A DNA stretch of 15,201 nt from an uncultured Clostridia bacterium (GTDB lineage Bacteria; Bacillota; Clostridia; HGM11514), in contig CAKSSZ010000015.1 in NCBI GenBank assembly GCA_934489915.1, forward strand, positions 1 to 15,201, in the 5' to 3' direction. Each line of letters opens with the position of its first letter. Positions within the stretch are counted from its first letter, which is position 1. Positions 1 through 7,734 of the stretch are shown here, in pieces. The notes beneath the pieces were generated by a model that worked only from the letters and a program-made list of their open reading frames with translations, had not been told where the DNA came from and ran no database searches. Position numbers and translations under genes: made by a program.

Positions 1-680
1 TAAAACACTCCCTTCCTGGAAAGTACCCGCCTGATTGTGGCAAAGAAAATTTTTGTATCCAACCTTAACGATCTATTTTTGATGTAGCATAACTCCATTT
101 CCTGCCGTTTGCCGTCGGCATAGCCCACATCGTTGCGGGCGTAAGCCTGCCAGTAGCCTGTGAGACCGGGTTTTACACTGAGCAGGGCGCTGCGGTTTTC
201 TCCGTACAGCAATGTTTCTTCCTCGAGAACAGGTCTTGGCCCGATCAGACTCATTTCATTTTTGATGATATTTAAAATCTGCGGCAATTCGTCCAGAGAA
301 GTTTTTCGTAACAGGCTGCCGATCCCGGTAACCCGTGGGTCATGCTCCAGCTTATATTCTTTTTGATATTCCTCTATTTCCTCCGGCGTTAAAAAATCCT
401 CTAACCGATCCGCATTCATTTTCATGGTTCGGAATTTATACATGGAGAAGGGCTTCCCGTCCTTTCCCATTCGGGTAGATTGATATAAGACGGGGCCGCC
501 GTCGGTCATTTTAGCGGCCGCTGCCACCAAAGCATACAGGATCAGATAGATCGGCATGGCGAGCCAGGAAAAGAGCAGATCAACGCTTCTTTTCAAAAAG
601 GAATAGAGAATTCCCCGGTCTTTGATTGCCTGTTTTTTTGAAATTAACATATAATTTGCATTTTGTCTGAGTTCAAGCAT
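1..680 (-). CDS. Initiating sugar-phosphate (polyprenyl-phosphate) transferase, short type, 3' end at window edge
   Basis: Predicted to transfer a sugar phosphate from a nucleotide sugar to undecaprenyl phosphate at the membrane, the first committed step of exopolysaccharide or capsule repeat-unit assembly. The frame reads 226 residues from ATG at 680, then the bases TA at the window edge, so the stop codon (TAA or TAG) probably lacks only its last base. One hydrophobic segment lies at about residues 33-56. Family motifs (Bac_transf, PF02397) follow in order: KFRTM at 82-86, SLDELPQ at 128-134 with the D130-E131 pair matching the catalytic Asp-Glu dyad known in PglC-type enzymes, GPRP at 147-150, and PGLTGYWQ at 171-178. 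There is no long N-terminal multi-pass region as in WbaP/WcaJ. An AAGGAG ribosome site sits five bases before the ATG. The gene lies 85 bases after the tyrosine kinase gene on the same strand. Which sugar is used cannot be read from the sequence. Confidence 0.93.
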   Translation of the reverse strand, partial: MLELRQNANYMLISKKQAIKDRGILYSFLKRSVDLLFSWLAMPIYLILYALVAAAAKMTDGGPVLYQSTRMGKDGKPFSMYKFRTMKMNADRLEDFLTPEEIEEYQKEYKLEHDPRVTGIGSLLRKTSLDELPQILNIIKNEMSLIGPRPVLEEETLLYGENRSALLSVKPGLTGYWQAYARNDVGYADGKRQEMELCYIKNRSLRLDTKIFFATIRRVLSRKGVF

Positions 681-765
681 ATTTTCTCCTTTCCTCCCGT
701 TTGAAAAAAATATTCATATGCTTTAGAACGCCTGCGGTAAGCGTCCGTTTTGGGGATCGGGCGAC

Positions 766-2220
766 TTAATATTTGTATTGGGAATAACCGCCCTTACCGC
801 TTTTATAGTATCTGCCGTACTTGCCGTACCTTCCGTATCGGCTGTATTTTCCGTAAAGCTCCGTTTTCGGGTCAACATCCTCTAAAATAATGCCCAGGAT
901 TTTTGCGTCAACCTGTTCTAACGAATGAACCATTTGTTTGATATCGTTGATGTTTGAAAATCCGGCACGAACCGCAAAAAGATAACCGTCAATTTTATCG
1001 GCAAGAACGGTTGCGTCTGTTACAACATTCACCGGCGGCGTATCAATCATGATATAATCATAGTTTTGACTGCACTCCTCCAGCAGGGCACTTACCCTCG
1101 GCGTTGCAAGCAGCTCCGCCGATGAACTGCTCACATTCCCGGAAATAATGATATCAAATCCCAAGTTGGTATTTTTTATGATTTCGGCACGGTCGTTGAT
1201 TCCTGCAAGGTACTCTGAAAGCCCTTCCTGCTTCTCAATCGCAAGATACTGCGCAATTCTCGGTCTGCGCATATCCGCGTCAATCAAAAGCACCTTTTTC
1301 CCTGCCTGTGCCAATGTTTTTGAAAGGTTAATACTGCAAGTGCTTTTTCCTTCGGAGGCAACTGCGCTGGCAATCACAATCTTTTTGCAGCTGCCCTTGG
1401 TGGGCAAATAAAAAATATTGGTTCTTGCCATCCGGTATGCCTCCGAAACAGCAAAGGAGGTATCCTCATTTAATAGAAAGTGATAAGCAAGCGCATTTGT
1501 GTTCTTTGCAGAGCCTTTGTCTTTTTTCTTCTTTTTGGGTATGATTTCTTCATGGGGCGGAATCATGCCGATCACAGGAATTTTAAAATAATTAACAATT
1601 TCATTTCTGCCGTACACGGTTGTATCCATAGAGTTCGCAAGCAAAATATATCCGCAGGATAAAATAAAGCCGATTGCAAAGCCAAGGAATGCGTTGCGGG
1701 CGATGGGCCAATTGTAATCGTCAATATCCGGTACCTTAGCCTCCTCGATTACCTCCACGGACGCAGCCTTTACAATTCGGATGATCTCATCCGGCACAAT
1801 TGCGATAATCTCGTTGACAATGTCAGCCGCCATTTGCCTGTTTTGTGATGTGGCTGAAATGTAAAACGCCTCTGTTTCGTTCATGGCGCTTCCCGTCAGC
1901 ATGCCATTGATTTTTTTGGCGGTTAAGTCGGGGTAGGTGTCTTTTAATTGCTCCGCCACCTGTTCTAATACAGGATCGGAGCGAATGATAATCAAATAAG
2001 TATCTACCAGGGATTTTGAAACGGTCAAATCCCCGGTGGTAATATACCTGTCATCATTTTTCTCATTATAAACATAGAGCTTGGCAGTCGCTGTATATTC
2101 CGGATTCACAAAGCAATAGGTAAATCCTCCGAATGTCACCATTCCAATCAGAGAAACAATCACAATCAGCAAGATACTGTGCCATAAAGCAAGAAATACA
2201 TCCTTTACAGTCAAATTCAT
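766..2220 (-). CDS. Polysaccharide co-polymerase / BY-type tyrosine autokinase (Wzz-kinase fusion)
   Basis: Predicted membrane protein controlling polysaccharide chain length and export through tyrosine autophosphorylation. The 484 residues hold a Wzz-like part with membrane helices at about 14-37 and 177-196, a proline/Asn-containing stretch before the second helix, a short Lys-rich linker (229-235), then a cytoplasmic P-loop kinase. The kinase has Walker A around 284-294 (ending SEGKST), Walker A' at 310-316 (VLLIDAD) and Walker B at 389-393 (YIMID). The tail from 456 onward carries ten tyrosines in Y-G-(K/R)-Y spacing, the expected autophosphorylation cluster. Many Firmicutes split these functions (CapA/CapB, YwqC/YwqD); here they are fused. 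I chose ATG 2220 because GGAGGG lies ten bases upstream. The in-frame ATG at 2238 would overlap that site and has no ribosome site of its own. The gene starts 38 bases after the large surface protein gene, suggesting cotranscription. No cognate phosphatase gene is in view. Confidence 0.94.
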   Translation of the reverse strand: MNLTVKDVFLALWHSILLIVIVSLIGMVTFGGFTYCFVNPEYTATAKLYVYNEKNDDRYITTGDLTVSKSLVDTYLIIIRSDPVLEQVAEQLKDTYPDLTAKKINGMLTGSAMNETEAFYISATSQNRQMAADIVNEIIAIVPDEIIRIVKAASVEVIEEAKVPDIDDYNWPIARNAFLGFAIGFILSCGYILLANSMDTTVYGRNEIVNYFKIPVIGMIPPHEEIIPKKKKKDKGSAKNTNALAYHFLLNEDTSFAVSEAYRMARTNIFYLPTKGSCKKIVIASAVASEGKSTCSINLSKTLAQAGKKVLLIDADMRRPRIAQYLAIEKQEGLSEYLAGINDRAEIIKNTNLGFDIIISGNVSSSSAELLATPRVSALLEECSQNYDYIMIDTPPVNVVTDATVLADKIDGYLFAVRAGFSNINDIKQMVHSLEQVDAKILGIILEDVDPKTELYGKYSRYGRYGKYGRYYKSGKGGYSQYKY

Positions 2221-2258
2221 TGAAAATCGGCCCTCCATATTTTATACTGCGCAGACGG

Positions 2259-5200
2259 TCAATTCAGTTCTACCGTGTAATAAGAATGGCAGGTTTCGCC
2301 GTCTTGGGTATAACGGATATAAACTCCGTACCAGCCGGCTGTATTCTGTTTCCATCTGCTGCTGTCTTTCGGATTGGTATATTGCTGCTTTAATGAACTC
2401 CCGTTGATTTCCGGGAATTTTGCGGCCGCCGCAGCAAACTCACTCCAGTTGGAAAGATACACATCCTCTGTGCCGATGTATACGATGGTCACCTTCGTCA
2501 CGTTGAATCCGTTTGCAGTTAAAATGATTTGATCCTCTTCCACAACGGCAAACGGAGCGTCCGTCGGCTGCAAATCATAATCAGAAACGGTAAAGGTATA
2601 ATACTTGGTAAATGACTTGTTTAAGTTTTCATCAAAATACTTGATGAATGCAACATAATTTCCGTTCGTACCGAACGTTTTTGTATAATCCAGGGTATTT
2701 TGCGTTCTTGCATATCCGTTGATCCCGTTTTTGCTCGGATATTTTTTCCCTGCTGTAATAAAGTCATCCCAGATTACATTGTCTGCCCGGAACGCAGCGT
2801 CTCCCACATACGCAACACCTACGGTAGCGGACACGGAGCCTTTCATTTTCAAGGTTTTTGTCTTAGGGTTATAAGAAAGAGCGGGGATTTCAAAGGTTGC
2901 GGCGTTTTTGACATTGAAGGTCATATAATCCACCGCTGTTGTGCCGTCCTCTTTGGTGTATTTTACAAACGCAACATAGTTGCCTCGGGTCCCCGGGGTT
3001 CTTTTGGTAAAGTTCCCATAGACCGCATATCCGGCAGTGCTGTTCAAGTTGGTATATTCTTTGCCGGCGGCAACCAACCGATCCCAGTTGATATTGTCTG
3101 CGTCAAAGGTTGCCCCGCCGACATAAATAATACCGACCCGGCAGCTGGCGCTTGCTTTTTTCACCAGAGTCAGCGCGCTTCCGTCCCATTTCAGATAGGG
3201 AATATCAGGCTCCTCCGGATCCGGGTCAACCACCTGGTTTTTCGTAAATTTTGCCGTGTAGGTTTTATCTGCGGTTACATTTTTAACCGTAAATTCCGCC
3301 GTGTCACACACCTTTTCGTCGCCGTCGTACCAGCCTGCAAAGGTGTAGCCGTCGTTTGCCGATGCGGTAAGGGTAATACTGCTGCCTTTTGCCACTTCAC
3401 CGCCGCCTGAGACTGTGCCGCCGGTTTCGGCTGTGGCTGTTACGGTATAAGTGTTCGGCTGTAATCCGGTAACGGATCTGTTGTCGCTTGCCCAATCGTA
3501 AGCAGACAGGTTTTTGGTTGCGCCGACCACGGTGGTGTCAGTTTGCCTGATTGCATAAAAAGCGCCTGTTTCGGAACCGGTTGCCGGAAGGGTTGCATTT
3601 GCCCAGCCCTCGCCGAAAAGAAAGGTCGTGATCGGTGTCTCCATTGCAAATCCGCTCAGATCCGTATCTGTGCTCACCTGAAATGCGCTTAAATCCAGGG
3701 TTGTAAATGCCTTGCTGTTAGAGCCGCAGTAATAAAACATTTCCTCCATAGTGGTAGCCTTAGCAGTATCAAACCGATTCCCCAGGGTAAGCGTAAATAC
3801 CGGGGAAATATAGCCGGTGTAAAAGAACATACGCGCCATATTGGTAACGTTAGAAGTATCAAACCGATCCCCCAAATCAAGCGTGAATACCTTGGAATAC
3901 TGGCCGCAGTTGGCGAATATGCCTCGCATGTTGGTCACCTTTGACGTATCAAAATTCTTTCCCAGATCCAGTGTGAATGATCGGGCGTGTTGACCGCAGC
4001 TTGAAAACATATGTTTCATATCAGTCACCTTGGAGGTGTCAAACTGATCTTTTAAATGAAGAGTAAATGACGAGGAAGACTGTCCGCAGCTTGAAAACAT
4101 ACTATTCATATTGGTTACTTCTGATGTGTGAAACAGCTCTCCAAAATCAAGTGTGAACACCAAAGATTTTTGACCGCAGGCCTGGAACATTTCTGACATA
4201 TTGGTTACCTTTGACGTGTCAAACTGATCTTTCAAATCCAGCGTAAATACCTTGGAAATCTGACCGCAAAAACTGAACATCCCTGACATATTGGTTACTT
4301 CTGATGTGTGAAACAGCTCCCCTAAATCAAGCGTGAAATTCGGAGCCAGATAGCCGCAGCTTGAAAACATATATGACATATCAGTCACTTTTGAAGTGTC
4401 AAACCGATCGCCCAAAGTAAGCGTGAATCCCGTGGAGTGCATACCGCAGCAGTAGAACATGCTTGACATATCGGTCACCATTGACGTATCAAAATTCTTT
4501 CCTAAATCCAGTTTAAATACCGTGGAATCATAGGCGCATTGATAGAACATGCGCGACATATCGGTAACCTTGGATGTGTCAAGCAGATCAAGCCCCGCAA
4601 TACTGTCAATTTTTCTACCGTTATAAAATGCGTTTGCAAGGCTTTTTCCCGCTGTGATTTTTTTGTAGCCGCCGATGTAAAGCTCTGTACCGTCCATCCA
4701 TGCCTTAACGCTGCCGTCGCCCTTTGCGGAATAGTCGGAGCAGGTGACGTTTGTCAGGTCGTAATCCGCCAAATCCACAAAGTGTACGGCGGTAATTTCA
4801 GTCTCACTGTATGTGGTAACGCCGTCATTTTTAATTTTGCTTAAAAGCGTATTGGTAGAATCTGTGCTGAACAGGCAGGATACCTTCTCGGTAAACTTCG
4901 CCGTATAGGTCTTATCTGCGGTTACATTGCTGACGGTGAATTTTTCCGTATCGCAAACCTTTTTTTCGCCGTCATACCAGCCTTCAAAGGTGTAGCCGGC
5001 ATCCGGTGTTGCAGTCAGGGTAACACTTTTGCCCTTTTCCACTTTACCGCCGCCTGAGACTGTGCCGCCACCGGTTTCCCCGACCTCGGCCGAAATGGTG
5101 TAATTCACAATGATCCTTGCAAACCTTGCGATATAGGTTTTACTTTCCGTTATATTACTGACCACAAATTCTGTCGTATCGCACACCTTGGTGTCGCCGT

Positions 5201-7313
5201 CATACCAGCCGTCAAAGGTGTAGCCGGCATCCGGTGTTGCAACCAGGGTAACGCTGCCGCCTTCCGGCACGTCATCGCCGCCGGAGACTTGGCCGCCCGA
5301 GTCTTTGACCCTTGCCGTGACTAGGTAATAGGGAGTGGTTTGGATAAATTTTGCCGTATAAGTTTTGTCGTCGGAGGCGTCTTCAATCACAAATTCCTCC
5401 GTATCGCAAACCTTAGTATCGCCTTCATACCAGCCCTCAAGGGAGTAGCCGTTCGGGGCGGGTACCGCAGTAAGGGTGATGCTTTCTCCGTCCAATACCG
5501 TACCGTCGCCTCTCACCGAGCCGCCGCCTTCTGCTAAAGCCGTGATGGTGTAAGTGACGTTATCGGTAAAGGTTACCGTTCTGTTATTGGACGCCCAATC
5601 ATAAGTAAGCAAATTTTTTGTTGCTCCGACAATTTCGGTCGGTGTGTCGGATGAGCTGTTTGCAAACTTGTTGTATTTCATCGCCACAGTTGCGTTTCTC
5701 CAGCCCCTGCCGAAAATGAATTTTGTGACAGGGATATCCTCTGCAAATAAGCTCAGATTCGTATCTGCGCTCACCCGGAACGTGCTTAAATCCAGGGTTG
5801 TAAATGCGGTACTGCTATAACCGCACCGTTCAAACATGCGGTACATTGTGGTAACGTTTGAGGTATCAAACCGATCCCCCAGATCCAGTGTAAAGGTTGG
5901 GGAACTGCGGCCGCAGTCAATGAACATATATGACATATCAGTAACCTTCGACGTGTCAAACTCATCTCTCAGGTTCAGCGAAAATTTCGTGGACTTATAG
6001 CCGCAGCTGCCAAACATATATACCATCTTGGTAGCATTGGAGGTGTCAAAATTATCTCCTAAATCCAGTGTAAACTCCGAGGAATTATAACCGCAGTTAT
6101 TGAATAAATATCCCATATCGGTAGTCCTGGACGTATCAAGCAGATCAAGACCTGTGATACGGTTGATATTTTTGCCGTCCCGGAATGCACAATTGAGGCT
6201 TCTTCCCGCTATGATTTTTCTGTAGCCGCCGATGTAAAGCTCCGTACCGTCCATCCATGCCTTAACGCTGCCGTCGCCCTTTGCGGAATAGTCGGAGCAG
6301 GCGACGTTGGTCAGGTCGTAATCCGCCAAATCCACAAAGTGCACGGCGGTGATTTCAGTCTCACTGTATGTTGTGATGCCGTCGTTTTTCACTCTCTTTA
6401 AAAGCGAATCGTTATAGTTTGTGCTGAACAGATAAGAGGGCTTGTATGTCTGAATTTTAAGATAACTTCTTCCCTCATTTGCTATATCGTCAATTTGCGT
6501 AACGTTTCTTAACATTTGTGAATCAGAGCCGTCCGGATTATCGCTGTATTCCAAATCCATGACGAGGTTATCCTCTAAATGGAAATAGGACGTATTGTCT
6601 ATGATTCTCCAAACGGCACGGCGCATCACAAAATATAACGGCTGCTCACTGTAGCAGATTTGAATCTCCGCACCGCTTCCGTTAACGGTTACCATACGTG
6701 CGGTTCTGCCCGTCTCAAGGGTGCCGGAGTAAAGATAAACCTTGCCTTTGTCGGCGTATAACGCATACTCATCATCGGTGATGAGATGGCTGTCAATCAA
6801 GTAGAACTCGCCGCCGGCTATGCGTACCGGATTGCTGCCGTTGGTCCCGGTATTATGGATGGTAATACCGTTGGCAGTAACCTTGCCGCCGTTGATTAAA
6901 AGAATTGCCTTGTGGTAGTTGCTTTGTGAAACGCCGGTTACGGTTCCGCCCCCGATGAGCTCCAGGCTGCCGCCTTCAACGCAGATGCCGCATGTGAAAG
7001 ATGTTTGGTTGTCAGCGGTCGGTGTGGTCAAGGTTTTGCCGTTTGTGTCCAACACCAGATAGTCCTCTGTATCGGTCAGCGTGTTTTCCGCCGTACAGTC
7101 GGCAAGCAGACGAACCGTCGCCTTGTTTTCTTCCGTGGTATCCAGGGCGACAGCCGCCGCCCACGCTGCGTCAATTGTGGCGTAATTCGTTGTGCTTCCG
7201 CCAAATGTAACGCTTACTGCGTCATCCGCTCCGAGTGCCGTCATAGGCAGTGCTGACAGCAGAAAGAGTAAGCTGATGCAAAAGGCGGTCACTTGTTTTC
7301 TGAATTGTTTCAT
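2259..7313 (-). CDS. Large secreted multi-repeat surface protein (DUF285/BspA-like, InlB-type repeats)
   Basis: Predicted exported protein of 1684 residues, probably an adhesin or matrix protein; the function is inferred only from architecture. Residues 1-29 form a signal peptide (basic start, hydrophobic core, ALGA before the acidic mature start). About 30-320 looks like a beta-helix made of short Gly-rich strands. Then come a conserved spacer, four DUF285-type 30-residue units (about 388-508), three InlB-type B-repeats (about 588-810, each with a GWY.G..KVCDT core), a near-copy of the spacer, ten more DUF285 units (about 908-1208), a fourth B-repeat (about 1289-1361), a Pro/Asp/Glu linker, and three roughly 100-residue C-terminal repeats. 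I see no LPXTG motif, SLH domain, choline-binding repeats or C-terminal membrane helix, so the anchor is unknown. ATG 7313 is chosen for AGGAG seven bases upstream and the signal peptide directly after it. In-frame ATGs at 7385 and 7346 are weaker. It precedes the tyrosine kinase gene by 38 bases. Confidence 0.9.
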   Translation of the reverse strand: MKQFRKQVTAFCISLLFLLSALPMTALGADDAVSVTFGGSTTNYATIDAAWAAAVALDTTEENKATVRLLADCTAENTLTDTEDYLVLDTNGKTLTTPTADNQTSFTCGICVEGGSLELIGGGTVTGVSQSNYHKAILLINGGKVTANGITIHNTGTNGSNPVRIAGGEFYLIDSHLITDDEYALYADKGKVYLYSGTLETGRTARMVTVNGSGAEIQICYSEQPLYFVMRRAVWRIIDNTSYFHLEDNLVMDLEYSDNPDGSDSQMLRNVTQIDDIANEGRSYLKIQTYKPSYLFSTNYNDSLLKRVKNDGITTYSETEITAVHFVDLADYDLTNVACSDYSAKGDGSVKAWMDGTELYIGGYRKIIAGRSLNCAFRDGKNINRITGLDLLDTSRTTDMGYLFNNCGYNSSEFTLDLGDNFDTSNATKMVYMFGSCGYKSTKFSLNLRDEFDTSKVTDMSYMFIDCGRSSPTFTLDLGDRFDTSNVTTMYRMFERCGYSSTAFTTLDLSTFRVSADTNLSLFAEDIPVTKFIFGRGWRNATVAMKYNKFANSSSDTPTEIVGATKNLLTYDWASNNRTVTFTDNVTYTITALAEGGGSVRGDGTVLDGESITLTAVPAPNGYSLEGWYEGDTKVCDTEEFVIEDASDDKTYTAKFIQTTPYYLVTARVKDSGGQVSGGDDVPEGGSVTLVATPDAGYTFDGWYDGDTKVCDTTEFVVSNITESKTYIARFARIIVNYTISAEVGETGGGTVSGGGKVEKGKSVTLTATPDAGYTFEGWYDGEKKVCDTEKFTVSNVTADKTYTAKFTEKVSCLFSTDSTNTLLSKIKNDGVTTYSETEITAVHFVDLADYDLTNVTCSDYSAKGDGSVKAWMDGTELYIGGYKKITAGKSLANAFYNGRKIDSIAGLDLLDTSKVTDMSRMFYQCAYDSTVFKLDLGKNFDTSMVTDMSSMFYCCGMHSTGFTLTLGDRFDTSKVTDMSYMFSSCGYLAPNFTLDLGELFHTSEVTNMSGMFSFCGQISKVFTLDLKDQFDTSKVTNMSEMFQACGQKSLVFTLDFGELFHTSEVTNMNSMFSSCGQSSSSFTLHLKDQFDTSKVTDMKHMFSSCGQHARSFTLDLGKNFDTSKVTNMRGIFANCGQYSKVFTLDLGDRFDTSNVTNMARMFFYTGYISPVFTLTLGNRFDTAKATTMEEMFYYCGSNSKAFTTLDLSAFQVSTDTDLSGFAMETPITTFLFGEGWANATLPATGSETGAFYAIRQTDTTVVGATKNLSAYDWASDNRSVTGLQPNTYTVTATAETGGTVSGGGEVAKGSSITLTASANDGYTFAGWYDGDEKVCDTAEFTVKNVTADKTYTAKFTKNQVVDPDPEEPDIPYLKWDGSALTLVKKASASCRVGIIYVGGATFDADNINWDRLVAAGKEYTNLNSTAGYAVYGNFTKRTPGTRGNYVAFVKYTKEDGTTAVDYMTFNVKNAATFEIPALSYNPKTKTLKMKGSVSATVGVAYVGDAAFRADNVIWDDFITAGKKYPSKNGINGYARTQNTLDYTKTFGTNGNYVAFIKYFDENLNKSFTKYYTFTVSDYDLQPTDAPFAVVEEDQIILTANGFNVTKVTIVYIGTEDVYLSNWSEFAAAAAKFPEINGSSLKQQYTNPKDSSRWKQNTAGWYGVYIRYTQDGETCHSYYTVELN
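2262..3205 (-). repeat. Three tandem ~100-residue C-terminal modules
   Basis: Residues about 1370-1684 of the large surface protein hold three related modules. They lie at roughly 3205-2900, 2889-2581 and 2565-2262. Each has a Y-(V/I)-G turn after a beta strand, an N-x-x-W or N-W step, an A-(G/A)-K-(K/E)-(Y/F) stretch, then a (Y/W)-x-x-(F/Y)-(V/I)-(K/R)-Y strand and a final Y-x-(T/V)-(F/V) strand. The first two modules share long stretches such as GNYVAF(V/I)KY; the third is clearly more divergent. The pattern suggests an Ig-like beta-sandwich module. I cannot name a family. Confidence 0.7.
3233..3449 (-). repeat. InlB-type B-repeat, fourth copy
   Basis: A single module of about 72 residues separates the second DUF285 block from the C-terminal modules. 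It begins YTVTATAE, has a GGGEVAKGSS turn, the GWYDGDEKVCDT core and a closing KTYTAKFTK strand. It is closely similar to the three tandem copies upstream. Such modules (the Flg_new_2/InlB B-repeat group) usually act as small beta-rich spacers in secreted proteins. Confidence 0.75.
3690..4590 (-). repeat. DUF285-type repeat block 2: ten 90-bp units
   Basis: Ten units run at an exact 90-bp period. The codons for (V/A/T)-T-(D/N/T)-M begin near 3751, 3841, 3931, 4021, 4111, 4201, 4291, 4381, 4471 and 4561. The 30-residue consensus is F-D-T-S-K-V-T-(D/N)-M-S-x-M-F-x-x-C-G followed by x4-F-T-L-(D/T)-L-G-(D/K/E)-x. The Cys-Gly pair is kept in eight of the ten units (CA in one, TG in another). Units at 4111 and 4291 read FHTSEVTNM instead of FDTS(K/N)VT, giving a 180-bp higher-order period. 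Spacing and content rule out a CRISPR array, as the frame stays open throughout. Confidence 0.92.
4664..4832. repeat. 169-bp intragenic direct repeat, copy A
   Basis: Near-identical to 6221-6389 on the same strand, with about nine differences by eye, most at third codon positions. It encodes the spacer that precedes DUF285 block 2, including the stretch TYSETEITAVHFVDLADYDL. The two copies are 1557 bases apart, which is 519 codons. Confidence 0.93.
4885..5550 (-). repeat. Three tandem InlB-type B-repeats
   Basis: Three modules of 70-76 residues lie at roughly 5550-5337, 5329-5113 and 5101-4885. Each starts with a Y-x-(V/I)-(T/S)-A strand, continues through a Gly-rich turn, a T-L-x-A-(T/V)-P strand, the G-Y-(T/S)-(F/L)-(D/E)-G-W-Y core with a single Cys in KVCDT, and ends with a K-T-Y-(T/I)-A-(K/R)-F strand. 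The family (InlB B-repeat / Flg_new_2) is a common spacer in Firmicute surface proteins. Confidence 0.82.
5790..6150 (-). repeat. DUF285-type repeat block 1: four 90-bp units
   Basis: Four units with phase points near 5848, 5938, 6028 and 6118, exactly 90 bases apart. They read DTSRTTDM, DTSNATKM, DTSKVTDM and DTSNVTTM, each followed by a hydrophobic-MF or -LF step and C-G. This is a shorter version of the block at 3690-4590. The unit is longer than the usual roughly 25-residue DUF285 unit because of an extra CG-x4-F-T-L-D-L segment. Confidence 0.88.
6221..6389. repeat. 169-bp intragenic direct repeat, copy B
   Basis: Partner of 4664-4832 in the same orientation, with about 95 percent identity by eye. 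It encodes the spacer before DUF285 block 1. Together with the block after each copy, this shows that a whole spacer-plus-DUF285 module was duplicated within the gene. Confidence 0.93.
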
Positions 7314-7448
7314 AAGATAACTCCTCTCATTTTTTATCTTCTTCATTCTGTTTGCTTCCTCTAACTTGCCGCACTCCTTTGGCATTCTTCCGAAAAACCG
7401 TTCCGAGGCAGAAAAAGCTATGGAATCATTTTTATCTATATGATAGCG

Positions 7449-7703
7449 TTACTCGTTTCTTTCCAGTAACACCTGATCGGTTTTCGTTCGCAGCAAAAGC
7501 AGCATATCAAATTCCTTTAAAGTAAGGTCAAGCCCTTCCTGGCTGAACAGTGACAACACTTGGGACAGATATTCTGTTCTGGAGATATCGTTTTTGCATA
7601 ATGCAAGCTTTTTCAGCTCCTCTTTCAGCCTTTCGTTCGTGTCTAATTCATAATTGAATTTTGCTACTTTATCAAACGTTACCTTTTTCCTTTTGAACAA
7701 CAA
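7449..7703 (-). CDS. Small protein of unknown function, first gene of the surface operon
   Basis: An 84-residue, highly charged protein with no signal peptide or membrane helix; I do not recognise it. It is rich in Lys, Glu and Leu with helix-like spacing, for example the stretches NERLKEELKKLA and LTLKEFDMLLLL. A perfect GGAGGTGA ribosome site covers 7709-7716, and TTG at 7703 lies five bases after it, so TTG is the best start. A GTG at 7712 would extend the frame by three codons but lies inside the ribosome site; a second TTG at 7700 is also possible. An extended -10 promoter sits about 30 bases upstream, which supports real expression. The large surface protein gene follows 135 bases later. 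A cytoplasmic regulatory or scaffolding role is possible but is only inferred from position. Confidence 0.72.
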   Translation of the reverse strand: MLFKRKKVTFDKVAKFNYELDTNERLKEELKKLALCKNDISRTEYLSQVLSLFSQEGLDLTLKEFDMLLLLRTKTDQVLLERNE

Positions 7704-7734
7704 TGACTTCACCTCCCGGTCGCCGAGTTATTTC

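Noticed and set aside
680..765. Hairpin between the tyrosine kinase and sugar transferase genes
   Set aside because: Only about six pairs with a nine-base loop, including a G-T pair, and the T-run comes more than ten bases after the stem. It is too weak to call a terminator.
2221..2238. Longer start for the tyrosine kinase (ATG 2238)
   Set aside because: The six added codons include the GGAGGG ribosome site of ATG 2220, and there is no ribosome site before 2238.
2700..3410. Open frame of 236 codons on the plus strand
   Set aside because: It lies fully antisense to the surface protein gene, has no good ribosome site, and its product is Cys/His/Phe-rich without family features. It is a by-product of the repeat codons of the real gene.
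3690..4590. Regular 90-bp repeats resembling a CRISPR array
   Set aside because: The repeats have no constant palindromic repeat with variable spacers, the frame stays open through all units, and they encode a known protein repeat type.
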